NCBI RefSeq assembly: GCF_018866245.1
Contig: NZ_CP076458.1
Location: 1,798,001-1,862,000 of the forward strand
Direction of reading: 5' to 3'
From: Novisyntrophococcus fermenticellae
GTDB lineage: Bacteria > Bacillota > Clostridia > Lachnospirales > Lachnospiraceae
DNA: 64,000 nucleotides
The notes below the pieces were generated by a model, which made no database searches, had not been told where the DNA came from, and saw only the letters and a list, made by a program, of their open reading frames with translations. The first letter of the stretch is position 1. Each line of letters begins with the position of its first letter. A program made the position numbers and the translations under genes. Of this stretch, positions 1-7,838 are shown one piece after another.

Positions 1-1596
1 CAGCAGTGCAATTGCATTTCTGCTGGTCGCTCTTCCCGGCATCAGAAGATAATTGAACTTCACATCATCTTTACAAATTTCTTCTTCAAAATGAAAATTT
101 GTATAAATTTCTTCCAGTATATAGGATAATTCAATATCATGTGTCGCAGCAAATGACAACACATGCGGCTGATTCAGTGTATAAAGGATTCTGGAAGATG
201 CTGCGATTCTCTCAATTGTATTGGTTCCTCTTAACACTTCATCCACGATGCAAAGCATAGGAGTTCCTTTTTTTGCCTCATCCAGTATCCGCTTGATGGA
301 TTTAATTTCCACAATGTAATAGCTTTCTCCGCCCTGAAGATCATCCCGCAGTGCCATAGACGTCATCACTTTAAACATATTTGCATAATATGCTGAGGCC
401 ACACAGGTATGAACCGTCTGTGCAAGAATGGCATTAACTGCGATATTTTTCAAAAAGGTGGATTTACCTGATGCATTGGAACCGGTAACCAGCGTTCCTC
501 CTGATACCGAAATACTGTTGGCAACAGGATTGGATACAAGCGGATGGTACAGGTCTTTCACATCCATCGACACCTCGTGATCTGCCCGAAATTCAGGCAC
601 TGTATAGAAGGGCAGGTACTCGCGGAAGGAAGCTATGGCTATGGCACTGTCCAGAATCCCGATTTGTTCGATCAGCTCTTCCACTTCCTTTTGATGGCCG
701 TCATATTCGTTCAGGGCTCCATAAAACTGGATAAAATCCAATAGAAAAAAGCTATTGACATAGGAGGCCAGCAGGGCAATAAAATCCTCCATTCCCTTTT
801 TATTTGTAAGCATTCTGGCCTTCTTTTTAATTCCTTTCATGGATACCGCATCCTGTTCAATCCGCTTCAGATAACCTTCAATCTCCGGAATCCTTAATTT
901 CTTCAGCGGATCAGAGGCATATAAAATTCTGAGAATACAGGACAGACTTGCAAAATATGGCTCTATTGCCACACTGTCTTTCATATGAATAAAGACGTTA
1001 ACAGCAGTCACCGTCAGAAAGAATACCACACCAAACAATGGCTGTATAAACAGCGACACAATAGAAACCAAAGACAGTAAAGCCAATAAAATGTACTTTC
1101 CCCTGCCCTTACGCTCTACCTCACCGATGCGGTAAATATACTCTGTAATTGATATATCTTTTATCTTTCCAATTTTTGCAAAGATCTTCTGTAATGCAAC
1201 ACGTTCCGTCTCATGCGTACGAAAGAACTCCGCCAACCGTTCGCGTTCTTCAAGTGTTTCTCTGTCAAATCTGGGTAGTCTTAAGCTGGCATAAAGATAA
1301 TCCTCCCCACAGGATGACATCGTGTTATTCAAAAGAAGAAAAATGCTCTCCATATCCAAATCATTCCAAGTTGTATCATCAATATAGAATTGATCTTTAC
1401 GTATACGTTTCGCATATTGGGATATACTCTCCAACTCTTCATAACTATATTCCCGTTCGGGGAGTGTCCCCCATCCTTTCTGAATCTGCCTGAGCAAAAA
1501 GTGCTTACGGGCACGGTTATTCTGAACAAACGCATAAGCTGCTGCTACAAAGAGTATAATAAAGAAAATGATTATTAAGCCTGACTCTTCAGTCAT
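1..1596 (-). CDS. MutS-family ATPase with membrane segments (3' end cut off by window)
   Basis: Translating the minus strand from the ATG at 1596 gives 532 codons with no stop, running off the window at base 1. A clear SD (AGGAGG) lies about 8 nt upstream. Seen: a hydrophobic N-terminal helix (about residues 5-22), another hydrophobic stretch near residues 145-185, a Walker A motif (GSNASGKST) near residue 370 and a Walker B-like motif (CIVDEVLRGTN) near residue 443. That C-terminal part is the MutS ABC-type ATPase. There is no recognisable N-terminal mismatch-recognition domain, so this is a MutS-related protein rather than classical MutS; its substrate is unknown. It starts 38 bp after the upstream surface-protein gene on the same strand and is probably co-transcribed with it. 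Family call confident, function not. Confidence 0.85.
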   Translation of the reverse strand, partial: MTEESGLIIIFFIILFVAAAYAFVQNNRARKHFLLRQIQKGWGTLPEREYSYEELESISQYAKRIRKDQFYIDDTTWNDLDMESIFLLLNNTMSSCGEDYLYASLRLPRFDRETLEERERLAEFFRTHETERVALQKIFAKIGKIKDISITEYIYRIGEVERKGRGKYILLALLSLVSIVSLFIQPLFGVVFFLTVTAVNVFIHMKDSVAIEPYFASLSCILRILYASDPLKKLRIPEIEGYLKRIEQDAVSMKGIKKKARMLTNKKGMEDFIALLASYVNSFFLLDFIQFYGALNEYDGHQKEVEELIEQIGILDSAIAIASFREYLPFYTVPEFRADHEVSMDVKDLYHPLVSNPVANSISVSGGTLVTGSNASGKSTFLKNIAVNAILAQTVHTCVASAYYANMFKVMTSMALRDDLQGGESYYIVEIKSIKRILDEAKKGTPMLCIVDEVLRGTNTIERIAASSRILYTLNQPHVLSFAATHDIELSYILEEIYTNFHFEEEICKDDVKFNYLLMPGRATSRNAIALL

Positions 1597-1634
1597 CCCA
1601 CCTACCTCCTGTCTGCACAATAGCATAACACATT

Positions 1635-3713
1635 TTAACAGTCAGTGGAATGTTTTTTTCTCTGAAATAGTTTGATCACAATAAATCCGATACAAAATCC
1701 TGCACTTAAAACGGAGGTCAACACAGCAGCCATATGATTCGTTGTATCACTGGTTTTAACCGGCTCACGCTTTGTCGCGGAAGGTGTCTCCTTTGGAGTT
1801 TCGGTTGGTACGGAAGTAATCTCCGGTACCTCTTCCTGCTCATTCTTAATCTCCAGATGCACCTCTATCACTTCTTCAGTCTGCTCTCCTGTCAGATTTA
1901 CCTGATGATGTGTTTCGTCTTTTTTATAACCTTTTGGTGCTTCGATTTCACAAACATAGTACTGTCCCGGAAGCATATCCGCATCAAACTGAAGTTTACC
2001 TTCCCTATCCGTTGTCTTTTGCTGAATCAGGGTATCTTTGCTAATCACAATGTTTCCTCCGGCATCTTTATAATCCTGATCTGCGTAGACTCCGAAAACC
2101 GCACCTTCCAGAAGTTCCCCACTCTCTTTATCACTTTTTTCCAACGAAAGACTGACCCTTTGACGTTCATTTGAACAGTCATAAGAAACAATAGCAATAG
2201 GCTCTTCCTGAGCACCGGCCTTTACTTCCAGTATCACAGGTTCTTTTAACCGCACAAACCCTTCCGGAGCCTCTGTTTCTTCCAGTTGATAGAGTCCAAG
2301 AGGGAGTTCCGATATCTCAGCCTTTCCCTTCTGATCCGTTGTAATCGTGTCAAGTACTGTACCTTTCATCAGCTTTTTACCCTTATATTCAGCAAAAGTG
2401 CGATTTTTATCGTCTCCGGTCTGATGAGCCAGTCTATAGATGTCCTCAGCTGCTGTAATCTGAAACTTTGCTCCTTCCAGTGTGTTGTCTTCATAAAGGT
2501 AATCCTTCCCAAATGTGCAAAGTTGTTCACCATGCTTTTGGATTTCGATTCTTCCCCGCTTCTGTTGGTCTGTTACCTGAATTTGGCTGACTTTTCCCGG
2601 AAAAGTATTTACTGTATATACCTGTGTATCCAGAACATAGCCTTCCGGAGCAAGAATTTCTTTTGCATAATAATATGACTGGCTGCAGACAAACATGCCT
2701 GAAGAAGTTTTTCCCTCTTGATCTGTAGGATTCAGCTCCATTAAAAGATTTTGACATGATTCATCCGTATAGATTCCATAGACTGCTCCTCCGAGCGGAT
2801 TCCCTGTTTCGGCATCTGTCTTAACCAGTTCGACCTGTGTCATCTCCAGCCAGCTGACAGAAAGCTGTACCAACTCCGGCTCTTCGTTAAATACCATAAC
2901 TCCGCCCATCGTCTGTGCTGTACCCCCATCCGATGTTATAATTATTTTCCAGCTATTATCCAGACTGCCATACAGTGCTCCGCTCTGGTAGCCCCCAGTC
3001 ATCGTTAATGGTGCAGAAACGTAGAAGGAATCCCCGCCATGGAGAACCGCTTTATCTTCAGTTGTTGTGTTTTGGGTGATGTTATGAAGTGTAACTCCCT
3101 TGGGAAGTGTTATCTGAACAGAGTTTCGATAATCACCATTAAGTGTTATGGCTTCTGTTCTCTGTATTGATTGATCCAGATAAGCTTTTAAATCAGAATT
3201 TGTGAATTGAAGTGATACATCCGGAACAGGCGGCAGGGCATCCAGATATTGAATATAGCTCCAGACCCCACAAGCCTCCAATTGTTCCTGTGTACAACCT
3301 TTAAATGCATCCCAGCCGCAATAAGCGTATGAAGCTGCAATATGGGTAAACAGATACCGAAGACTTGTATCCGCCCAGCCCATAAAGGCATCCGTACAGT
3401 CCTCCGGACCGCCATAGCCATAATACAACGCCTTCGCAAGCTGTTCATTCCCCGCCAAAGGATTAATTGTCAGCTCTGTTCCACTGGGATGACTGCTTTT
3501 CGGCGGCTCCAGACAATACACGAGATTCCCGTCCAGATAGTAGTAGAATGTAGCCCATCCGCCTCCCATGGCCTCTGGATAAGGAATCCGCTCTCCCCGG
3601 GTTATGATACCTGCACTGCCTGACTTGGCAACGTCACCATAAACTACCATTGATTCCGGAATCAGGCCGCACAATAACAGAAACATCAAAATAAAAACCA
3701 TTCGTCTTTTCAT
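1635..3713 (-). CDS. Secreted cell-wall adhesin with thioester-like domain and SpaA/Cna-B repeats
   Basis: The 692-residue product has an N-terminal signal peptide (about residues 1-26). Residues ~40-170 resemble the thioester (TQXA-type) domain of Gram-positive adhesins, with a candidate thioester Cys67 in VYCLEP. Three SpaA/Cna-B-like beta domains follow (about 296-375, 390-510 and 525-620), each with the E-box style ending (KEILAPEGY, EETEAPEGF, CEIEAPKGY). A Thr/Pro-rich stalk leads to a C-terminal PVKTSD sequence, a hydrophobic helix and a basic tail, which looks like a variant sortase signal rather than LPXTG. In this family such proteins are anchored to peptidoglycan and attach to host or matrix surfaces. 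No sortase gene is in view. The exact thioester Gln is unclear; see findings. Confidence 0.8.
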   Translation of the reverse strand: MKRRMVFILMFLLLCGLIPESMVVYGDVAKSGSAGIITRGERIPYPEAMGGGWATFYYYLDGNLVYCLEPPKSSHPSGTELTINPLAGNEQLAKALYYGYGGPEDCTDAFMGWADTSLRYLFTHIAASYAYCGWDAFKGCTQEQLEACGVWSYIQYLDALPPVPDVSLQFTNSDLKAYLDQSIQRTEAITLNGDYRNSVQITLPKGVTLHNITQNTTTEDKAVLHGGDSFYVSAPLTMTGGYQSGALYGSLDNSWKIIITSDGGTAQTMGGVMVFNEEPELVQLSVSWLEMTQVELVKTDAETGNPLGGAVYGIYTDESCQNLLMELNPTDQEGKTSSGMFVCSQSYYYAKEILAPEGYVLDTQVYTVNTFPGKVSQIQVTDQQKRGRIEIQKHGEQLCTFGKDYLYEDNTLEGAKFQITAAEDIYRLAHQTGDDKNRTFAEYKGKKLMKGTVLDTITTDQKGKAEISELPLGLYQLEETEAPEGFVRLKEPVILEVKAGAQEEPIAIVSYDCSNERQRVSLSLEKSDKESGELLEGAVFGVYADQDYKDAGGNIVISKDTLIQQKTTDREGKLQFDADMLPGQYYVCEIEAPKGYKKDETHHQVNLTGEQTEEVIEVHLEIKNEQEEVPEITSVPTETPKETPSATKREPVKTSDTTNHMAAVLTSVLSAGFCIGFIVIKLFQRKKHSTDC

Positions 3714-3770
3714 ATGTGTTTTCTCCTGGTATATTGTTCTTTTATTCAGTTACTTGTATTATGGGAAAAT

Positions 3771-3795
3771 AAAAGACATGCCGGGCATGGCAGAT
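3771..3795 (-). terminator. Weak palindrome followed by a T-rich stretch
   Basis: On the minus strand CATGCC and GGCATG are separated by a single C and followed by a T-rich tract. It lies between the BrkB-family gene and the adhesin gene. The loop is too short for a strong terminator, and the element lies downstream of the adhesin promoter candidate, so its role is uncertain. Confidence 0.25.
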
Positions 3796-3812
3796 ATAGA
3801 AATTTTATCTAT

Positions 3813-3841
3813 ACTTTACCACACCCGGTGAATGTGTGCAA
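3813..3841 (-). promoter_or_regulatory. Possible sigma-A promoter for the adhesin gene
   Basis: On the minus strand TTGCAC is followed by a 17-nt spacer and TAAAGT, about 100 nt upstream of the adhesin start codon and just after the BrkB-family gene. The -10 box is imperfect, so confidence is modest. Confidence 0.4.
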
Positions 3842-3850
3842 CCGTTTGTT

Positions 3851-4741
3851 TTAATTATCATCCGAATCTTTAGCGTCTATCAGATTTTGATATTCCTCCC
3901 GAATCCGCTGCCGGGCCGCATCATGAAGACTTCTGAGCCTGTCCTCGAAGTAGGCGTTGATCTCTGCACCAATCAGAATAATGTACATGCAGAAATACAT
4001 CCACAGCATGACTATTACAATTGTTGTAAGACTCCCGTACATATTGGAAAAACCCGGAAACACCTCCAGATAAATGGAAAATCCAAGTGAAAAAATTGCC
4101 CAGGCTACCGAAGAAATCATAGCACCCGGAAGCTGGCTTCTGAAGGAGGCTTTTCTGTTTGGAATAAATTTATATAAAAACAGAAATACCAGCATCAGTG
4201 CCACAATCATGATCATCGTACGCATGCCGAGAATAAAGGAAGTGATCTGTGCGAATACAGGATGGTACTTCACAAGTGCCTTTTGAATCGTGTTTCCGAA
4301 TACCATCAAAACCAGAGAAGCAATGACCGCTACAACAAACACCAAGGTATAAAATGCCGCACGGACTCTTCCACTGATGTAATTACGTGTCTCCTTAACA
4401 TGATAAACGTTGTTAAAACCATTCGTAAGTGCATTAATTCCTTTTCCCGCAGACCATAATGTAGCCACAGCCGTCACAGGAACCACTGTCGTTGACTTTT
4501 CATATACCTCTGTAATAATCCCGGATACCAGAGTTTTAAATTCCACCGGAACAATATGCATCAGTGATGCAGCCGCTACATCCCTGGAAATCCGGGTATA
4601 CTGTATCAGTGTCATCAGGAGCAAAAGGATGGGAATAAAGGACAGCAAAATAAAGAAGGCCGCCTGTGCCGCAAACGCCCCAACATTATCTTCATTCATT
4701 CTGTTCATGAATCCCAGAACATCTTTTATCAGTTTCTTCAT
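3851..4741 (-). CDS. YihY/BrkB-family integral membrane protein
   Basis: A 296-residue polytopic membrane protein with about six hydrophobic helices. It carries family landmarks such as the FAAQAAFFILLSFIPILL segment near the N-terminus and WSAGKGINALTNGFN in the middle. This family was once annotated as 'ribonuclease BN', a label not supported for these proteins, and its transport or envelope role is still unknown. I chose the ATG at 4741 (MKKLIKDV) because a GGGAGGGG SD lies about 8 nt upstream. A longer frame starting at 4801 would overlap the SpoIID-domain gene and lacks an SD. It follows the SpoIID gene on the same strand by 37 bp, so the two are likely co-transcribed. Confidence 0.85.
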   Translation of the reverse strand: MKKLIKDVLGFMNRMNEDNVGAFAAQAAFFILLSFIPILLLLMTLIQYTRISRDVAAASLMHIVPVEFKTLVSGIITEVYEKSTTVVPVTAVATLWSAGKGINALTNGFNNVYHVKETRNYISGRVRAAFYTLVFVVAVIASLVLMVFGNTIQKALVKYHPVFAQITSFILGMRTMIMIVALMLVFLFLYKFIPNRKASFRSQLPGAMISSVAWAIFSLGFSIYLEVFPGFSNMYGSLTTIVIVMLWMYFCMYIILIGAEINAYFEDRLRSLHDAARQRIREEYQNLIDAKDSDDN

Positions 4742-4778
4742 CCAATGCCCCTCCCGGCAATTCTTTTTTGAAATCATA

Positions 4779-6179
4779 TCATACAATCGGGCACAGGTCA
4801 ATTTCCTTGTAAAAATAGCTCAGGATTTCCTGCCATGTCTTTCCCTGTGCTGCAAGATGATTAGCACCATTCTGGCTCATGCCCACACCATGACCATAAC
4901 CGCCTCCCTCAAAATGATATCCTGTCACCTGGTTCTCCTCATAAATTGGCGTACAGGTAAAATACGCACTGGGCATCAGATTCATTTCTGTGGTTGTAGT
5001 TCCGTCCTGCCTGTTGACCGGTATCCCCTCTGTGGAAAATACCTGACGGATTGTATACTCACTATCCAGGGTTTTTTCTCCCTGACTACCCACCAGTTTC
5101 AATTCGTCGACTGCCCCTCCGGCACTTTTTTTTAATATCATAATCCCCTGTAAAGTACCGATTTCGTATTTGGCAATCTGATTATTTAAATAGTCTATTG
5201 GCAGTGTAACATTCCATCGGAACCATGGTTCCGAGCTCTCCAGATCACCGGTATTTACACATTGAAGATACTGTTCCGGATTTTCATCCCATACCTCATT
5301 GGTGCTGGTTGAACCGGAGGATGTGGAAAAAAAGTAAGCCGTAATTGGTTCTCCATTATACATCATCACCAGATTTTTTGTGGAATCCACTGCCTGATCT
5401 GTCGAATTCTGCCTTGGGATATTATTGTATACCTGAAACGATACACTGTCATCCACATCCGCATGCATCTGCGGTAAGGATCCTTTTTGTATCTGCTTCA
5501 AAGCATAAGTCCGGGCACAGACGGACTGAGCTTTTAATGCCTCCGTCTCATAGCTTGCAGGCATCTCACTGGGCACCACATACTTGAGATAAGTTTCCAG
5601 GCTCAGCACATTAATCAGCAGCAGTCCTTCTCCGGAGCGGTAAATCTCAAGCTTTCCCTCATACGTGGGAATCCCCTGTTCACGTTTGATGGATGTTATG
5701 GTAAATCCGGCATTTTCATCTTCGGGAATCAATTTCAGTGCCCCTTCACTGTCAAAAAGACCACTGGCATTGTCCAGATGAATGGTCTCACCGGCCTGAA
5801 AGCTCACCTGACCATCCTGAGCAGTAGTATTACTGTTACAAATCAGCGTAGCATCAGGGTGATATTCTCCGGAAAAATCCTGTGTTTTAATAAGAACCCG
5901 GATTGTCTGCTCCGGAACACTTTTATTATCCCCACCTGTATCTGTATCTACGGTATTCTGATTTTCCGGAATTACCATGGCATTTTCAGTATTCTGGCCG
6001 GACCCATCCGGATTATTCTCTTTAGGCGCCGGATTCTGGTTCTCCGTCACTTTCCGGACAGGAACATCCGCTTTAACATGGTTTGCGGAAGTCCTGACAC
6101 TTCCCGGAATACGGGCAGTATAGAACAAACCAGCAATACATAAAAACAATAATATGATATTTCTCCATTTCATCTTCAT
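4779..6179 (-). CDS. SpoIID/LytB-domain protein
   Basis: The 466-residue protein has one N-terminal membrane helix (about 7-24), a long Asn/Pro/Thr-rich linker (about 30-95), then a SpoIID/LytB domain. Signature segments seen are LETYLKYVVPSEMPASYE, ALKAQSVCARTYAL and, near the C-terminus, GYGHGVGMSQNGAN. SpoIID of Bacillus is a lytic transglycosylase acting on denuded glycan during engulfment; LytB homologues enhance amidases. The long linker and 466 residues (SpoIID of B. subtilis is about 340) mean it could be a paralogue rather than the sporulation SpoIID, so no symbol is given. The two adjacent Met codons are preceded by no good SD, so the start is uncertain by a few residues. Confidence 0.85.
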   Translation of the reverse strand: MKMKWRNIILLFLCIAGLFYTARIPGSVRTSANHVKADVPVRKVTENQNPAPKENNPDGSGQNTENAMVIPENQNTVDTDTGGDNKSVPEQTIRVLIKTQDFSGEYHPDATLICNSNTTAQDGQVSFQAGETIHLDNASGLFDSEGALKLIPEDENAGFTITSIKREQGIPTYEGKLEIYRSGEGLLLINVLSLETYLKYVVPSEMPASYETEALKAQSVCARTYALKQIQKGSLPQMHADVDDSVSFQVYNNIPRQNSTDQAVDSTKNLVMMYNGEPITAYFFSTSSGSTSTNEVWDENPEQYLQCVNTGDLESSEPWFRWNVTLPIDYLNNQIAKYEIGTLQGIMILKKSAGGAVDELKLVGSQGEKTLDSEYTIRQVFSTEGIPVNRQDGTTTTEMNLMPSAYFTCTPIYEENQVTGYHFEGGGYGHGVGMSQNGANHLAAQGKTWQEILSYFYKEIDLCPIV

Positions 6180-6212
6180 ATTTCTATTATATGTAAATTC
6201 GGCTTGGTCAAT

Positions 6213-6230
6213 ACCTGGCGCATGCCAGGT
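6213..6230 (-). repeat. Short perfect palindrome at the end of galM
   Basis: The arms ACCTGG and CCAGGT lie around a GCGCATG-type centre, directly abutting the galM stop codon. No T-run follows on the minus strand, so it is not a convincing intrinsic terminator. It could protect or process the mRNA end between galM and the SpoIID-domain gene. Confidence 0.4.
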
Positions 6231-7282
6231 TATAGTTCGGACATGACCTCAAACTTATATATCGTTATAGAGTCATATGTTTCCCCTGCTCTTAATACAG
6301 GAGATGGAAATTCAGGTGTATTTACTGCGTTGGGGTAGAACTGTGACTCCAGACAAAAGCCACTGCGTTTCTTATAGCTGGAATCTCCTTTCCCTTTCTG
6401 CATTGTAATAAAGTTTCCTGCATAGAACTGTACTCCCGGACAGTCTGTATATGCCCTCATGCATATTCCGGACTTTTCACTGCTGGCCACTGCCATCTCT
6501 TCCACTCGGCCGGTATTGCTTAACACAAAATTATGGTCGTAACCCCCGGTATATTTCAGCTGAGCAAAATCTGCATCAATATCTTGTCCAATTGTCTTCG
6601 GTGAAGTAAAATCCATCGGTGTCCCTTTTACGGATGCTATCTCCCCTGTGGGAATTGATTTTGAATCAATTACCGGAGTATAGGCATCAGCATGAAGCGT
6701 CAGCATCTGGTGTTCTATAGATACTCCGCTATCTTCACCCTCCAAGTTAAAATAACTGTGATTCGTCATATTCACAATCGTATCCCGGTCACAGATTCCA
6801 TGGTAATGAATTTTCACACGATTATCCTCTGTTAGTGTATAGGTAACTGAGATTTCAAAATTCCCCGGGAATCCCTGGTCCTGATCCGGACTTAACATAT
6901 GTAATGTAATTGACTGTTCTGTAACGTTTGCAACAGACCATAATCTTTTTTCATATCCTTGGGGATTGCTGTGAAGATTATTTTCATTTTCATTGGCCGC
7001 CAGGTGATACTCTGCACCGTTCAATGTAAATGATGCATTCGCAATTCTGTTGCCGCTGCGTCCGATTACAGCTCCAAAAAAGCAGCTCCCCTTCAAATAT
7101 TCATTAATATCATCATATCCCAGAACTACATCTCTATTTTTTCCATCTTTATCAGGAACTTTTACCGAAACCAAAAGAGCACCAAAATCTGAAATGCTGA
7201 CCATGGCCCCCCGGCTGTTTTTTAATATATAAAGAGATGCCTGTACTCCTTCCGGAGTTGTTCCGAATTCTTTTTTCACCAT
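6230..7282 (-). CDS. galM: Aldose 1-epimerase (mutarotase)
   Basis: A 350-residue GalM-family protein. It interconverts alpha and beta anomers of glucose, galactose and similar sugars in the cytoplasm, feeding the Leloir pathway. Family landmarks seen: GRSGNRIANASF and HLAANENENNLHS in the N-terminal half, the catalytic His in MTNHSYFNLEG and the catalytic Glu in FCLESQFYPNAVN near the C-terminus. Length is normal. SD-like AAGGAGAAGG lies upstream of the ATG. No other galactose genes are nearby. It lies downstream of the candidate non-coding RNA on the same strand, so it may depend on read-through or on a promoter I could not identify. Confidence 0.95.
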   Translation of the reverse strand: MVKKEFGTTPEGVQASLYILKNSRGAMVSISDFGALLVSVKVPDKDGKNRDVVLGYDDINEYLKGSCFFGAVIGRSGNRIANASFTLNGAEYHLAANENENNLHSNPQGYEKRLWSVANVTEQSITLHMLSPDQDQGFPGNFEISVTYTLTEDNRVKIHYHGICDRDTIVNMTNHSYFNLEGEDSGVSIEHQMLTLHADAYTPVIDSKSIPTGEIASVKGTPMDFTSPKTIGQDIDADFAQLKYTGGYDHNFVLSNTGRVEEMAVASSEKSGICMRAYTDCPGVQFYAGNFITMQKGKGDSSYKKRSGFCLESQFYPNAVNTPEFPSPVLRAGETYDSITIYKFEVMSEL

Positions 7283-7306
7283 AGCTTTGTTCCTTCTCCT
7301 TTATGC

Positions 7307-7344
7307 AAAATTTAAGGGGCTTCTGCTACATGCATCGGCCCCCT
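7307..7344 (-). terminator. Intrinsic terminator upstream of galM
   Basis: On the minus strand AGGGGGC pairs with GCCCCTT (7 bp including one G-U), with a small inner TGC/GCA stem in the loop, followed by AAATTTT. It ends the candidate RNA that starts near 7615 and lies just before the galM ribosome-binding site. Confidence 0.55.
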
Positions 7345-7615
7345 CTTTTCATCTGTAACCCCGAAATGCCGTTTCCTATATTTTGACTCCTAGCCGAAGC
7401 CAGGTGGGCAGCCGCAGAACCTGCTTTTGTCTTCCACTGACGTCTGTTTCCAGGGTGGCTTGACATATACAGTTCAATAATAAGCATCCCTTTTAAAGTA
7501 AATGTAGGTTCAAAATAATAGGAGTATCGCACATTTCAGGTAATTACGACTGAAATTCACAGCAGTCAAAAAGAATGATTTTTCGCTGTAATTCTTCAAT
7601 TTATTCCTTTTTCTA
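7307..7615 (-). ncRNA. Candidate structured non-coding RNA between spoIVA and galM
   Basis: A strong promoter (7622-7650) drives this ~310-nt stretch, which ends in an intrinsic terminator. No convincing protein is encoded; the 68-residue frame inside has odd composition and no recognised family. Hand folding shows a 5' hairpin (ACAGC with GCUGU), then a long-range rod: CCUGAAAUG (near 7540) pairs with CAUUUCGGG (near 7360), and CCUAUUAUUUUGA (near 7520) pairs with UCAAAAUAUAGG (near 7380), separated by an internal loop. Inside are further hairpins, including CAGGU with ACCUG. Rod shape and size recall 6S-type RNA, but I do not recognise conserved 6S sequence, so the class is unknown. It could also be a long galM leader. 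Confidence 0.45.
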
Positions 7616-7621
7616 CTCTAG

Positions 7622-7650
7622 ATTATACCCTTGTTCGGATATATTTTCAA
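7622..7650 (-). promoter_or_regulatory. Sigma-A promoter for the candidate ncRNA/galM leader
   Basis: On the minus strand TTGAAA, a 17-nt spacer and a perfect TATAAT. The predicted transcript start is near 7615, more than 330 nt upstream of the galM ATG. Confidence 0.75.
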
Positions 7651-7725
7651 GTGCTTTTTCGAATAAGACTTTCGTGTACTGGTATAGGCGACATTAAATA
7701 ACTGCTGATTCAATGAGGATGATTT

Positions 7726-7794
7726 CGTGAGAACCGTGATGGCAAAACATAGCCGTAGCGGCTACGGCGAGGCTTTGACATTGCGGTTATCGCG
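7726..7794. repeat. Long imperfect palindrome downstream of spoIVA
   Basis: The outer arms run from CGTGAGAACCG to CGGTTATCGCG with a few mismatches. AACCGTGATGGCAAA pairs with TTTGACATTGCGGTT with three mismatches. The centre is an 8-bp perfect palindrome, GCCGTAGC/GCTACGGC. There is no adjacent T-run on the minus strand, so it is not a standard terminator. It resembles dispersed REP/MITE-like intergenic elements. The rest of 7283-7838 holds the candidate RNA, its promoter and its terminator. Confidence 0.7.
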
Positions 7795-7838
7795 GAATTC
7801 AGACCAGTGAAGCAGAAAGGTATTTATGATCGGCTATA

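Noticed and set aside
4742..4801. Upstream extension of the BrkB-family gene
   Set aside because: It would overlap the SpoIID-domain gene and has no SD; the ATG at 4741 has a strong one.
6180..6215. Sigma-E promoter for the SpoIID-domain gene
   Set aside because: A CATATAAT -10-like box is present, but the -35 region at 14 nt does not match; a sigma-A promoter with proper spacing is not seen either.
7326..7532. 68-residue minus-strand open frame upstream of galM
   Set aside because: Composition is atypical, no family is recognised, there is no clear SD, and it lies in a stretch that folds extensively as RNA between a promoter and a terminator.
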